Assembly (NCBI GenBank): GCA_904502015.1
Contig: CAJGEA010000114.1
Coordinates: 1 to 6,254 of the forward strand
Length of the DNA stretch: 6,254 bases
DNA from: an uncultured Clostridia bacterium
GTDB taxonomy: Bacteria > Bacillota > Clostridia > Oscillospirales > CAG-272
Direction of reading: 5' to 3'
Shown: positions 1 to 5,948 of the stretch, piece after piece
How positions within the stretch are numbered: position 1 is the stretch's first letter
Layout: every line of letters begins with the position of its first letter
Notes under the pieces: model-generated
The model's input: the letters and a program-made list of their open reading frames with translations, nothing else
Databases searched by the model: none
Told to the model about the DNA's origin: nothing
Made by a program: the position numbers and the translations under genes

Positions 1-2441
1 ACTCCATCGTGGTTGCTCCCATTCTGACCCTCTCTGAGCACGACCACAAGATGCTCAACGATTCTGCCATCAAGATCATCCGCTCGCTGAAGATCGAGGG
101 CGGCTGTAACGTCCAGTTCGCGCTCAATCCCGAGACCTCGGAGTACTATCTGATCGAGGTCAACCCCCGCGTTTCCCGTTCCTCGGCGCTGGCTTCCAAG
201 GCGTCGGGCTATCCCATCGCCCGCGTGACCGCCAAGATCGCCGTGGGCATGACCCTCGACGAGATCGAGGTGGCAGGCGGTCTGGCCTCCACTGAGCCCC
301 GTCTGGACTACATCGTGGCCAAGTTCCCCCGCTTCCCCTTCGATAAGTTCACCTCGGCATCCTGCTCGCTGGGTACTCAGATGAAGGCAACGGGTGAGGT
401 CATGGGTATTGGCTCGAACCTCGAGGAGTGCCTGCTCAAGTCGGTGCGCTCGCTGGAGATCGGCGTCAACCACTTCTATATGCCCAAGTTTGAGGGCATG
501 AGCCGCGAGGAGCTGTACGATTACCTCCGCGAATTCAAGTACGACAACATCTTCGCCGTTTGCCGTCTGCTCCGTATGGGCGAGTCGGTGGAGGAATTGC
601 ATAAGGTGACCATGATCACCACCTACTTCCTCGAGGCGTTCAAGCGCATCGTGGATATGGAGAGCACCCTGCGCGACAATGCCGGTGACGTGGAAACCCT
701 CCGCGCCGCCAAGGTCATGGGCTTCTCCGATCCCTATATCGCCAAGCTGTGGGGAACCGACGAGCTGACGGTTTGCAACACCCGTAAGGAGAGCGGCATC
801 GTGCCCGTGTTCCGTATGGTAGACACCATGCACACCGGCGTGTATATCCCCTACCTGTATTCCACCTATACGGGCAAGAACGATTCCATCCTCACCGACC
901 GCAAGAAGGCGATCGTGCTGGGCGCAGGCCCCATCCGTATCGGTCAGGGCGTTGAGTTCGACTACTCCACCGTTCACGCCGTCACCACCATCAAGAACTC
1001 GGGCTACGAGGCCATCATCATTAACAACAATCCCGAGACGGTTTCCACCGACTACACCACGGCGGACAAGCTCTACTTCGAGCCTCTGACCCCCGAGGAC
1101 GTCATGAATATTGTGGACTTTGAGTGCCCCGAGGGCGTCATTGCCTCGCTGGGCGGTCAGACCGCCATCAACCTCGCCGCTCCCCTGATGAAGCGCGGCG
1201 TGAAGATCATCGGCACCGACTGCGATGCCATCGACCGCGCCGAGAACCGCGATATGTTTGAAAAGATCCTTAAGGAGCTGAACATTCCTCAGCCCGAGGG
1301 TAAGGCCGTCACCCGCATTGAGGACGGCGTTGCCGCCGCCGCCAAGATCGGCTATCCCGTGCTGGTTCGTCCCTCCTTCGTGCTGGGCGGCCGCGCCATG
1401 CAGATCGTGACCAACGAGGATCAGCTGCGCCACTACCTCAAGAACGCCGTTGAGATCGACGAGGACAAGCCCGTTCTGGTTGACAAGTATATCATCGGTA
1501 AGGAGGTCGAGGTGGACGCCATCTGCGACGGACGCGACGTGTTCGTGCCCGGTATCATGGAGCTGGTTGAGCGTACGGGTATCCACTCGGGCGACTCCAT
1601 CAGCGTGTACCCCACCTTCTCCATTTCCAACAAGGTCAAGGGTATCATCCTGCAGTACGCCAAGGCGTTGGGTCTGGGTATCGGCATCGTGGGCCTTTAC
1701 AACATCCAGTTCATCGTGGACAAGAATGATAACGTCTATATCATCGAGGTCAATCCTCGCTCCTCACGCACCGTACCCTTCCTCTCCAAGTCCACGGGCT
1801 ACAGCCTCGCCGACATTGCCACCGAGGTCATTCTGGGCAAGTCTCTCAAGGAGCAGGGCCTCTTCGATCTCTACCCCGAGGAGAAAAAGCGTTGGTACGT
1901 CAAGGTTCCCGTATTCTCCTTCAACAAGATTCGCGGTTTGGATGCCTACCTCTCTCCCGAGATGAAGTCCACGGGTGAGGCCATCGGCTACGACGATCAG
2001 CTCAACCGCGCGCTCTACAAGGCGCTTCAGGCATCGGGTATGCACCTGCAGAACTACGGCACGGTATTCGCCACCATCGCCGACCGCGACAAGGAGGAGG
2101 CTCTGCCTTTGATCCGCCGCTTCTACGACCTCGGCTTCAACATTGAGGCCACCGAGGGCACGGCGAACTTCCTCAAGCAGAACGGCATCCGCACCCACGT
2201 GCTGGGCAAGATCAGCGACGGCAGCGAGGAGATCATGGAGTCCATCCGTCAGGGTCACATCGCCTACGTCATCAACACCTCGGGCGATTCCTCGTCCTCC
2301 ACGGCTACGAGTGACGGCCACGAGATCCGCCGCTGCGCCACCGAGAACAACGTCACCATCTTCACCTCCCTTGACACCGTGAAGGTACTGCTGGACGTTC
2401 TGGACGAGATCACCCTACGCATCTCCACCATCGACGCGTAA
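1..2441 (+). CDS. carB: Carbamoyl-phosphate synthase large subunit, 5'-truncated by window edge
   Basis: CarB makes carbamoyl phosphate in the cytoplasm from bicarbonate, two ATP and ammonia delivered by the small subunit CarA. The open frame enters from before base 1, so the GTG at 9 is an internal valine and not a start. About 812 residues are visible. By comparison with E. coli CarB, roughly 245-250 N-terminal residues are missing. Domains in order: the end of the first ATP-grasp half with the metal-binding IEVNPRVSRSS motif (153-188); the oligomerisation region; the second ATP-grasp half with RPSFVLGGRAM (1368-1400), GIHSGDS, and IEVNPRSSRTVPF (1743-1781); and a C-terminal MGS-like allosteric domain from about 2058. 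The allosteric domain keeps the DKE lysine, EATEGTA, LGKISDG and VINTSGD, which are the positions that bind nucleotide effectors in the family. Both synthetase halves look intact. The gene ends in TAA. carA is probably upstream (inference). Some Firmicutes call this gene pyrAB. Confidence 0.98.
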   Translation, partial: SIVVAPILTLSEHDHKMLNDSAIKIIRSLKIEGGCNVQFALNPETSEYYLIEVNPRVSRSSALASKASGYPIARVTAKIAVGMTLDEIEVAGGLASTEPRLDYIVAKFPRFPFDKFTSASCSLGTQMKATGEVMGIGSNLEECLLKSVRSLEIGVNHFYMPKFEGMSREELYDYLREFKYDNIFAVCRLLRMGESVEELHKVTMITTYFLEAFKRIVDMESTLRDNAGDVETLRAAKVMGFSDPYIAKLWGTDELTVCNTRKESGIVPVFRMVDTMHTGVYIPYLYSTYTGKNDSILTDRKKAIVLGAGPIRIGQGVEFDYSTVHAVTTIKNSGYEAIIINNNPETVSTDYTTADKLYFEPLTPEDVMNIVDFECPEGVIASLGGQTAINLAAPLMKRGVKIIGTDCDAIDRAENRDMFEKILKELNIPQPEGKAVTRIEDGVAAAAKIGYPVLVRPSFVLGGRAMQIVTNEDQLRHYLKNAVEIDEDKPVLVDKYIIGKEVEVDAICDGRDVFVPGIMELVERTGIHSGDSISVYPTFSISNKVKGIILQYAKALGLGIGIVGLYNIQFIVDKNDNVYIIEVNPRSSRTVPFLSKSTGYSLADIATEVILGKSLKEQGLFDLYPEEKKRWYVKVPVFSFNKIRGLDAYLSPEMKSTGEAIGYDDQLNRALYKALQASGMHLQNYGTVFATIADRDKEEALPLIRRFYDLGFNIEATEGTANFLKQNGIRTHVLGKISDGSEEIMESIRQGHIAYVINTSGDSSSSTATSDGHEIRRCATENNVTIFTSLDTVKVLLDVLDEITLRISTIDA

Positions 2442-2452
2442 GGGGCGGGAAC

Positions 2453-2530
2453 TGCGGGGCGTTGCCCCGCACCCCACAAGGGAAACTTTTTCCAAAAAGT
2501 TTCCCTTGACCCTTCAAAAACTTTTAAGAA
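2453..2530 (+). repeat. Structured palindromic unit, copy 1 (carB-pyrK intergenic)
   Basis: The unit consists of two adjacent hairpins and a tail. Hairpin A is TGCGGGGC / GTT / GCCCCGCA (2453-2471), an 8-bp perfect stem around the core GGGGCGTTGCCCC (2456-2468). ACCCCA (2471-2476) follows. Hairpin B (2477-2508) is a perfect 15-bp stem with a 2-nt CC loop, whose left arm is CAAGGGAAACTTTTT. An A/T-rich tail beginning ACCCTTCAAAAACTTTT starts at 2509. The same order of parts occurs twice more between pyrF and pyrE. No T-run follows either hairpin directly, so this is not a canonical intrinsic terminator. It sits 21 nt before the pyrK start and would be carried in the pyr mRNA. The structure is seen directly. 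A role in mRNA processing, attenuation or mobility is unproven. The tail end is approximate. Confidence 0.85.
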
Positions 2531-2551
2531 GACAGAGAACATATAGATATT

Positions 2552-3301
2552 ATGAAACAAGGAATTTTTACGATTCAAAGTAACGAGGCGCTGACCTCCA
2601 CCGTCTACAAGATGGTGCTGGTGGGCGATGCCTCCGCCATTACCTCGTCGGGCCAGTTCGTCAACATTCTGCTGGACGGGTTGTTCCTCCGCCGCCCCAT
2701 TTCGGTCAATGATTGCCGTGACCGCGGTCACGGCCACGAGCTTACCCTCATCTACAAGGTGGTGGGGAAGGGAACCGAGAAGATGGCGGCTATGTCCGCG
2801 GGCGGCAAGCTGGACGTGCTGATCGGCCTCGGCAACGGCTACGATCTCACCCCCGCAGGCGATCGCCCCCTGCTCATCGGCGGCGGTGTCGGTGTGCCCC
2901 CTCTGTATATGCTGGCCAAGAAGCTCATCGAGCAGGGCGCTGTGCCCACCGTGATCCTCGGCTTTAATACCAAGGATGAGATCTTCTGTGAGGAGGACTT
3001 CAAGGCGCTCGGCTGCCGCACCCTCGTGACCACGGTGGACGGTTCTTACGGCGTGAAGGGATTCGTCACCAACGCCATGGAGGGTCTGGATTACACCTAC
3101 TTCTACACCTGCGGTCCCGAGCCTATGTTGAAGGCTGTCTACCGTGCCTCTACCACGAGCGGTCAGTTTAGCTTTGAGGAGCGCATGGGCTGTGGCTTTG
3201 GCGCGTGCATGGGCTGCTCCTGCAAGACGGTCACGGGCTACAAGCGCATTTGCAAGGAAGGTCCCGTGCTGGTAAAGGAGGAGATCCTATGGGAGAAATA
3301 A
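2552..3301 (+). CDS. pyrK: Dihydroorotate dehydrogenase B, electron-transfer subunit
   Basis: PyrK is the FAD and [2Fe-2S] subunit of type 1B dihydroorotate dehydrogenase. It carries electrons from the FMN of PyrD to NAD+. The 249 residues match the usual family length (about 250-260). The N-terminal ferredoxin-reductase-like barrel holds the FAD motif RRPIS (residues 47-51). The NAD-binding domain has GGGVGVPP (110-117) and TCGPEPM (186-192). The C-terminal iron-sulfur cluster ligands are C214, C219, C222 and C234 (C-x4-C-x2-C-x11-C), with an additional C224. The ATG at 2552 fits the normal family N-terminus, but no clear Shine-Dalgarno is visible before it, unlike the other genes here. Its 3' end overlaps pyrD by 13 nt in another frame, which suggests translational coupling of the two subunits. 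The palindromic unit lies directly upstream. Confidence 0.97.
   Translation: MKQGIFTIQSNEALTSTVYKMVLVGDASAITSSGQFVNILLDGLFLRRPISVNDCRDRGHGHELTLIYKVVGKGTEKMAAMSAGGKLDVLIGLGNGYDLTPAGDRPLLIGGGVGVPPLYMLAKKLIEQGAVPTVILGFNTKDEIFCEEDFKALGCRTLVTTVDGSYGVKGFVTNAMEGLDYTYFYTCGPEPMLKAVYRASTTSGQFSFEERMGCGFGACMGCSCKTVTGYKRICKEGPVLVKEEILWEK
3274..3282 (+). promoter_or_regulatory. Ribosome binding site that fixes the pyrD start
   Basis: AAAGGAGGA lies inside the 3' end of pyrK. Its AGGAGG (3276-3281) is 7 nt before the ATG at 3289. This supports 3289 as the pyrD start over the in-frame upstream ATG at 3205, which would add 28 residues that merely re-read pyrK's cluster region. It also favours 3289 over the second in-frame ATG at 3301, which is 19 nt away. 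Confidence 0.85.
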
Positions 3302-4209
3302 TGCGTAACACCAAGGTGACTCTGTGCGGCATTGAGATGGACAACCCCATCATTCCCGCCAGCGGCACGTTTGGATTTGGATATGAGTTCGCCGAACTGT
3401 ACGACATCAACTGCCTCGGTACGTTCTCCTTCAAGGGAACAACCAAGGATCCCCGTTTCGGCAACCCCACGCCCCGTATCGCCGAGTGCTACGCGGGCAT
3501 GATCAACGCCGTGGGCCTGCAGAACCCCGGTGTGGACAAGGTGATTTCCGACGAGCTTCCGAAGCTAGCCAAGTGCTTCCATAAGCCCGTCATGGCGAAC
3601 GTCAGCGGCTTTGCGGTGGAGGATTACGCCTATACCTGTGAGCGGCTGGACAAGGAGGAGCAGGTCGGCTGGTTGGAGGTCAACGTCTCCTGTCCCAACG
3701 TCCACGGCGGCGGCATGAGCTTTGGTACGTCGCCTGAGGCGGCGGCCGAGGTGACGGCGGCGGTCAAGCGTGTGACGAGTAAGCCCGTCATCATCAAGCT
3801 CTCTCCCAACGTGACCGACATTGTCTCCATCGCCAAGGCGTGCGAGGCGGCGGGCGCCGACGGCATCAGCCTGATCAATACCATGCTGGGTATGCGGATC
3901 AATCTTAACACCCGCAAGCCCGTGATCGCCAATAAGATGGGCGGATTTTCCGGCCCTGCCATTTTCCCCGTTGCCGTGCGCATGGTCTACCAGGTGGCTC
4001 ACGCTGTGAGCATTCCCGTGGTGGGCATGGGTGGCGTATCCACCGCCGAGGACGTAGTGGAAATGATGCTGGCGGGCGCGACGGCGGTTGAGGTGGGCGC
4101 GGCCAATCTGGTCAACCCCTTTGCGTGCCGTGACATCGTGGCGGATCTTCCTCGCGTGATGGAGAAGTACCGCATCGAATCCCTGTCCGAGATCATCGGT
4201 CAGGCGTAA
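3289..4209 (+). CDS. pyrD: Dihydroorotate dehydrogenase B, catalytic subunit
   Basis: PyrD (PyrDB) is the FMN-containing catalytic subunit that oxidises dihydroorotate to orotate and passes electrons to PyrK. From ATG 3289 it is 306 residues, the normal size of class 1B enzymes. It forms a TIM barrel without a membrane anchor. Visible motifs are NPIIPASGTFGFG (residues 19-31), the FMN/substrate lysine in FKGTT (K49) with PRFGNPTPR after it, NAVGLQNPG (73-81), NVSCPN with the catalytic base cysteine C135 that marks class 1B, IIKLSPN (K170), INTM (196-199), and the phosphate-binding GMGGV (246-250). FKGTT replaces the FKATT/IKATT more usual in relatives, a small change that keeps the lysine. 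Its frame overlaps the pyrK end by 13 nt, and the hydrolase starts 14 nt after its stop. Gene order and motifs leave little room for another assignment. Confidence 0.98.
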   Translation: MGEIMRNTKVTLCGIEMDNPIIPASGTFGFGYEFAELYDINCLGTFSFKGTTKDPRFGNPTPRIAECYAGMINAVGLQNPGVDKVISDELPKLAKCFHKPVMANVSGFAVEDYAYTCERLDKEEQVGWLEVNVSCPNVHGGGMSFGTSPEAAAEVTAAVKRVTSKPVIIKLSPNVTDIVSIAKACEAAGADGISLINTMLGMRINLNTRKPVIANKMGGFSGPAIFPVAVRMVYQVAHAVSIPVVGMGGVSTAEDVVEMMLAGATAVEVGAANLVNPFACRDIVADLPRVMEKYRIESLSEIIGQA

Positions 4210-4223
4210 TCGGGAGGGGACAC

Positions 4224-5018
4224 ATGAGATACGAGAAAATTTCCCTATGCGAGAACGATCCCGACATTTATTTGGAAGCGTACGTGGCCGAGAAGGTGGG
4301 CACGTACACGCGAAAAGCCATTCTGGTGATCCCCGGAGGCGGCTACGGCGGCGTGTGCGCTGACCGCGAGGGTGAGCCCATTGCGCTGGCGTTTATCCCC
4401 TACGGCTACAACGCCTTCGTTCTGCACTATTCAGTGGCGCGCCGCAACGCGTTTCCCGCGCAGATCATTGAGGCGGCCCGCGCCATCAAGCATATCAAGG
4501 ACAACGCCGAGGAATACAATATAGATCCCGACGAGCTGTTCACCGTGGGCTTTTCGGCAGGCGGCCATCTGACAGCCTGCACGGGTACGCTGTGGAAGCA
4601 TCCCGCCATCTACGAGGCGCTGGATATGCCCTACGGCTACAACAAGCCCAAGGGAACCATGCTGATCTACCCCGTGCTGGACGATCATTTCTTCAGCTTC
4701 TGCAACCTCTTGGGCACGAGTGAGCCCACCGAGGAGCAGCTCGATCAGGTGCGTCTCGCGAAGCACGTGGATGCCGACACCGCGCCTGTGTTCATGATGC
4801 ACACCGCGAACGATCAGGAGGTGGACGTCCGCAACGCCCTTCGCTACGCGCTGGCGCTGACCGACGTGGGACACAAGTTTGAGATGCACGTGTATCCCGA
4901 CGCGCCTCACGGCATCGCTCTGGCCAACGATATCACCGAGTGCAATTTCCCCGGCTGGAAGAACGATTCCATTGCCGAGTGGGTGCGCCTCGCCGCCAAG
5001 TGGGCGGAGCAACTGTAA
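4224..5018 (+). CDS. Alpha/beta-hydrolase, acetyl-esterase/BD-FAE-like, inside the pyr operon
   Basis: This is a 264-residue alpha/beta-hydrolase of the esterase/lipase group that includes cytoplasmic acetyl (xylan) esterases. The oxyanion-hole loop is PGGGYGG (37-43), replacing the HGGG of hormone-sensitive-lipase relatives. The nucleophile elbow is GFSAGG with S111. The likely acid is D197 in HTANDQEV and the likely catalytic histidine is H229 in DAPHG, so the triad is complete. There is no signal peptide or membrane segment, so it should act in the cytoplasm. A purine-rich GGGAGGGG site (4212-4219) precedes the ATG. It lies 14 nt after pyrD and 29 nt before pyrF on the same strand, with codon use like its neighbours, so it is very probably co-transcribed. 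The substrate cannot be read from the sequence, and no known pyrimidine step needs it. Links to ester or acyl removal are inference. Confidence 0.9.
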   Translation: MRYEKISLCENDPDIYLEAYVAEKVGTYTRKAILVIPGGGYGGVCADREGEPIALAFIPYGYNAFVLHYSVARRNAFPAQIIEAARAIKHIKDNAEEYNIDPDELFTVGFSAGGHLTACTGTLWKHPAIYEALDMPYGYNKPKGTMLIYPVLDDHFFSFCNLLGTSEPTEEQLDQVRLAKHVDADTAPVFMMHTANDQEVDVRNALRYALALTDVGHKFEMHVYPDAPHGIALANDITECNFPGWKNDSIAEWVRLAAKWAEQL

Positions 5019-5047
5019 AAACACACTGTAAATAAAGGAGAAACATC

Positions 5048-5752
5048 ATGGGAAAAGATGTCATTGTAGCCTGCGATTTTGACAGCGCTGCCAAGGTATT
5101 CAGTTTCCTCGACCTGTTCGAGGGTCTAGACAGAAAGCCCTTCGTAAAGATCGGCATGGAGCTTTACTACGCCGAGGGACCCTCCATCGTCCGCGAAATC
5201 AAGGCTCGCGGCCACAAGATCTTCCTCGATCTGAAACTCCACGATATCCCCAATACCGTAAAGAAGTCCATGGCGGTTCTGTCCCGTCTGGACGTGGATA
5301 TGACCAATCTGCACGCAGGCGGTACGGTTCGTATGATGGAGGCGGCCATTGAGGGCCTGACCCGTCCCGACGGCACGCGCCCCCTGCTCATCGCCGTGAC
5401 TCAGCTCACCTCCACCGACGAGGAGAGCATGAAGCGAGACCTGCTCATCGACCAGCCCATCGCCGACGTGGTGCTCCATTACGCGCACAACGCCAAGATC
5501 GCGGGTCTGGACGGCGTTGTTTGCTCCCCTCTGGAAGCGGGCAAGGTTCACGAGCGTTGCGGTGACAACTTTGTGACCGTGACCCCCGGCGTCCGCTTCG
5601 CTGACGGTGATATCGGCGACCAGAAACGTGTCATGACCCCCGCCGAGGCCAAGAAGATCGGCTCGGACTACATCGTGGTCGGCCGTCCCATCACCGCCGC
5701 CGAGGATCCCGTCGCCGCTTACAACCGCTGCGTAGCAGAATTCTGCGACTAA
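5048..5752 (+). CDS. pyrF: Orotidine 5'-phosphate decarboxylase
   Basis: PyrF decarboxylates OMP to UMP, the last step of the pathway. The 234 residues match the group I bacterial enzyme (about 230-245). It is a TIM barrel whose parts are visible in order: the first strand VACDF with D10, FVKIGMELY with K34, the catalytic array DLKLHDIPNT (D61, K63, D66), NLHAGG (87-92), the phosphate and orotidine region TPGVRF-x5-GDQKR (R183, Q192), and VVGRPIT with R213. Strand 1 reads ACDF where ALDF is commoner, a conservative oddity outside the catalytic residues. AAAGGAG (5034-5040) lies 7 nt before the ATG and fixes the start. It follows the hydrolase by 29 nt and is followed by 196 nt holding the inverted pair of palindromic units before pyrE. 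Confidence 0.98.
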   Translation: MGKDVIVACDFDSAAKVFSFLDLFEGLDRKPFVKIGMELYYAEGPSIVREIKARGHKIFLDLKLHDIPNTVKKSMAVLSRLDVDMTNLHAGGTVRMMEAAIEGLTRPDGTRPLLIAVTQLTSTDEESMKRDLLIDQPIADVVLHYAHNAKIAGLDGVVCSPLEAGKVHERCGDNFVTVTPGVRFADGDIGDQKRVMTPAEAKKIGSDYIVVGRPITAAEDPVAAYNRCVAEFCD

Positions 5753-5760
5753 GGAGTACG

Positions 5761-5845
5761 CAAGGGGCGTTGCCCCTTGACCCCACCAAGAACCCTTTTT
5801 GAAAAAAGGGTTCTTGGAACTCCCCAAAACTTGAAAAAATTCCTA
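5761..5845 (+). repeat. Structured palindromic unit, copy 2 (left half of inverted pair)
   Basis: Hairpin A is CAAGGGGC / GTT / GCCCCTTG (5761-5779), an 8-bp perfect stem containing the core GGGGCGTTGCCCC (5764-5776). ACCCCA (5780-5785) leads straight into hairpin B (5786-5817), a perfect 15-bp stem with left arm CCAAGAACCCTTTTT and a 2-nt GA loop. A tail follows (ACTCCCCAAAACTTGAAAAAA and on). The order, the spacing and the 15+2+15 geometry equal those of the copy before pyrK, although the stem sequences differ. It begins 8 nt after the pyrF stop. The tail boundary with the oppositely oriented copy 3 is approximate. Confidence 0.85.
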
Positions 5846-5879
5846 ATCCTTTTTTGAAAGTTCTTGAAAGTCTTGAAAA
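5830..5879 (+). repeat. Short TTGAAA direct repeats in the element's A/T-rich middle
   Basis: TTGAAA recurs at 5831, 5854, 5864 and 5873. The last three are spaced 10 and 9 nt, each in the form (C/T)TTGAAA(A/G). The third begins the left arm of the copy 3 stem. The pattern suggests local slippage or short-unit expansion next to the hairpin. Confidence 0.6.
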
Positions 5880-5925
5880 CTTCTTTCAAGAAGTTTTCAA
5901 GTGGGGTTTGGGGCAACGCCCCAAG
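5846..5925 (-). repeat. Structured palindromic unit, copy 3 (right half of inverted pair)
   Basis: Read on the minus strand, this starts with the same core GGGGCGTTGCCCC (5922 down to 5910), flanked by TT and AA so that the stem extends outward. ACCCCA (5907-5902) follows, then at once a perfect 14-bp stem with a 2-nt loop (5901-5872, minus-strand left arm CTTGAAAACTTCTT). The tail then reads ACTTTCAAGAACTTTC, similar to the copy 1 tail ACCCTTCAAAAACTTTT. It ends 11 nt before the pyrE ribosome binding site. The outer edge is clear. The inner edge is approximate. Confidence 0.83.
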
Positions 5926-5948
5926 ACAAAATGACAAGGAGATACAAC

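Larger units (their letters stand above)
5761..5925. repeat. Composite inverted-repeat element between pyrF and pyrE (MITE-like layout)
   Basis: Copies 2 and 3 face each other tail to tail, giving terminal inverted repeats of about 21-22 bp. The left end (5764-5785) is core + TTG + ACCCCA, and the right end (5902-5922, reverse complement) is core + AA + ACCCCA. The whole is about 165 nt, has no coding capacity, and contains three kinds of hairpin plus A/T-rich middle sequence. No clear target-site duplication is visible at the edges. It could be a non-autonomous mobile element, a pair of independently placed repeats, or an mRNA-level structural element. The sequence alone does not decide. The rest of the gap holds only the pyrE ribosome binding site. 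Confidence 0.65.

Noticed and set aside
9..11. GTG at 9 as the carB start
   Set aside because: The frame is open to the first base and the residues there align to the middle of the first synthetase half, so the gene starts upstream of the window.
2477..2530. Intrinsic terminator after carB
   Set aside because: The hairpin is strong, but no T-run follows it directly on either strand and the downstream genes belong to the same pathway. The hairpins after pyrF lack a proper T-run for the same reason.
2506..2548. Promoter for pyrK from TTGACC (2506) and TATAGAT (2542)
   Set aside because: The spacing is about 30 nt, far from the 16-18 nt needed, and TTGACC belongs to the end of the hairpin. TTGAAA boxes before pyrE also lack a -10 at the right distance.
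2442..2551. PyrR-binding attenuator or another known pyrimidine-responsive leader
   Set aside because: The expected PyrR loop pattern (ARUCCNGNGAGGYU) is not visible here or in 5753-5948.
3205..3288. N-terminal extension of PyrD from the ATG at 3205
   Set aside because: The added residues are a frame-shifted reading of the PyrK cluster region and do not match the PyrD family. The ribosome site at 3276-3281 serves the ATG at 3289.
5126..5827. A 233-codon open frame on the minus strand opposite pyrF, and similar long antisense frames opposite the hydrolase (4431-5024) and carB (1764-2321)
   Set aside because: They lie wholly or mostly over well-supported genes, have low-complexity or unrecognisable products, and are expected where third positions are mostly G or C.
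5761..5925. CRISPR array
   Set aside because: There are only two units, in opposite orientation, with no regular direct repeats and spacers.
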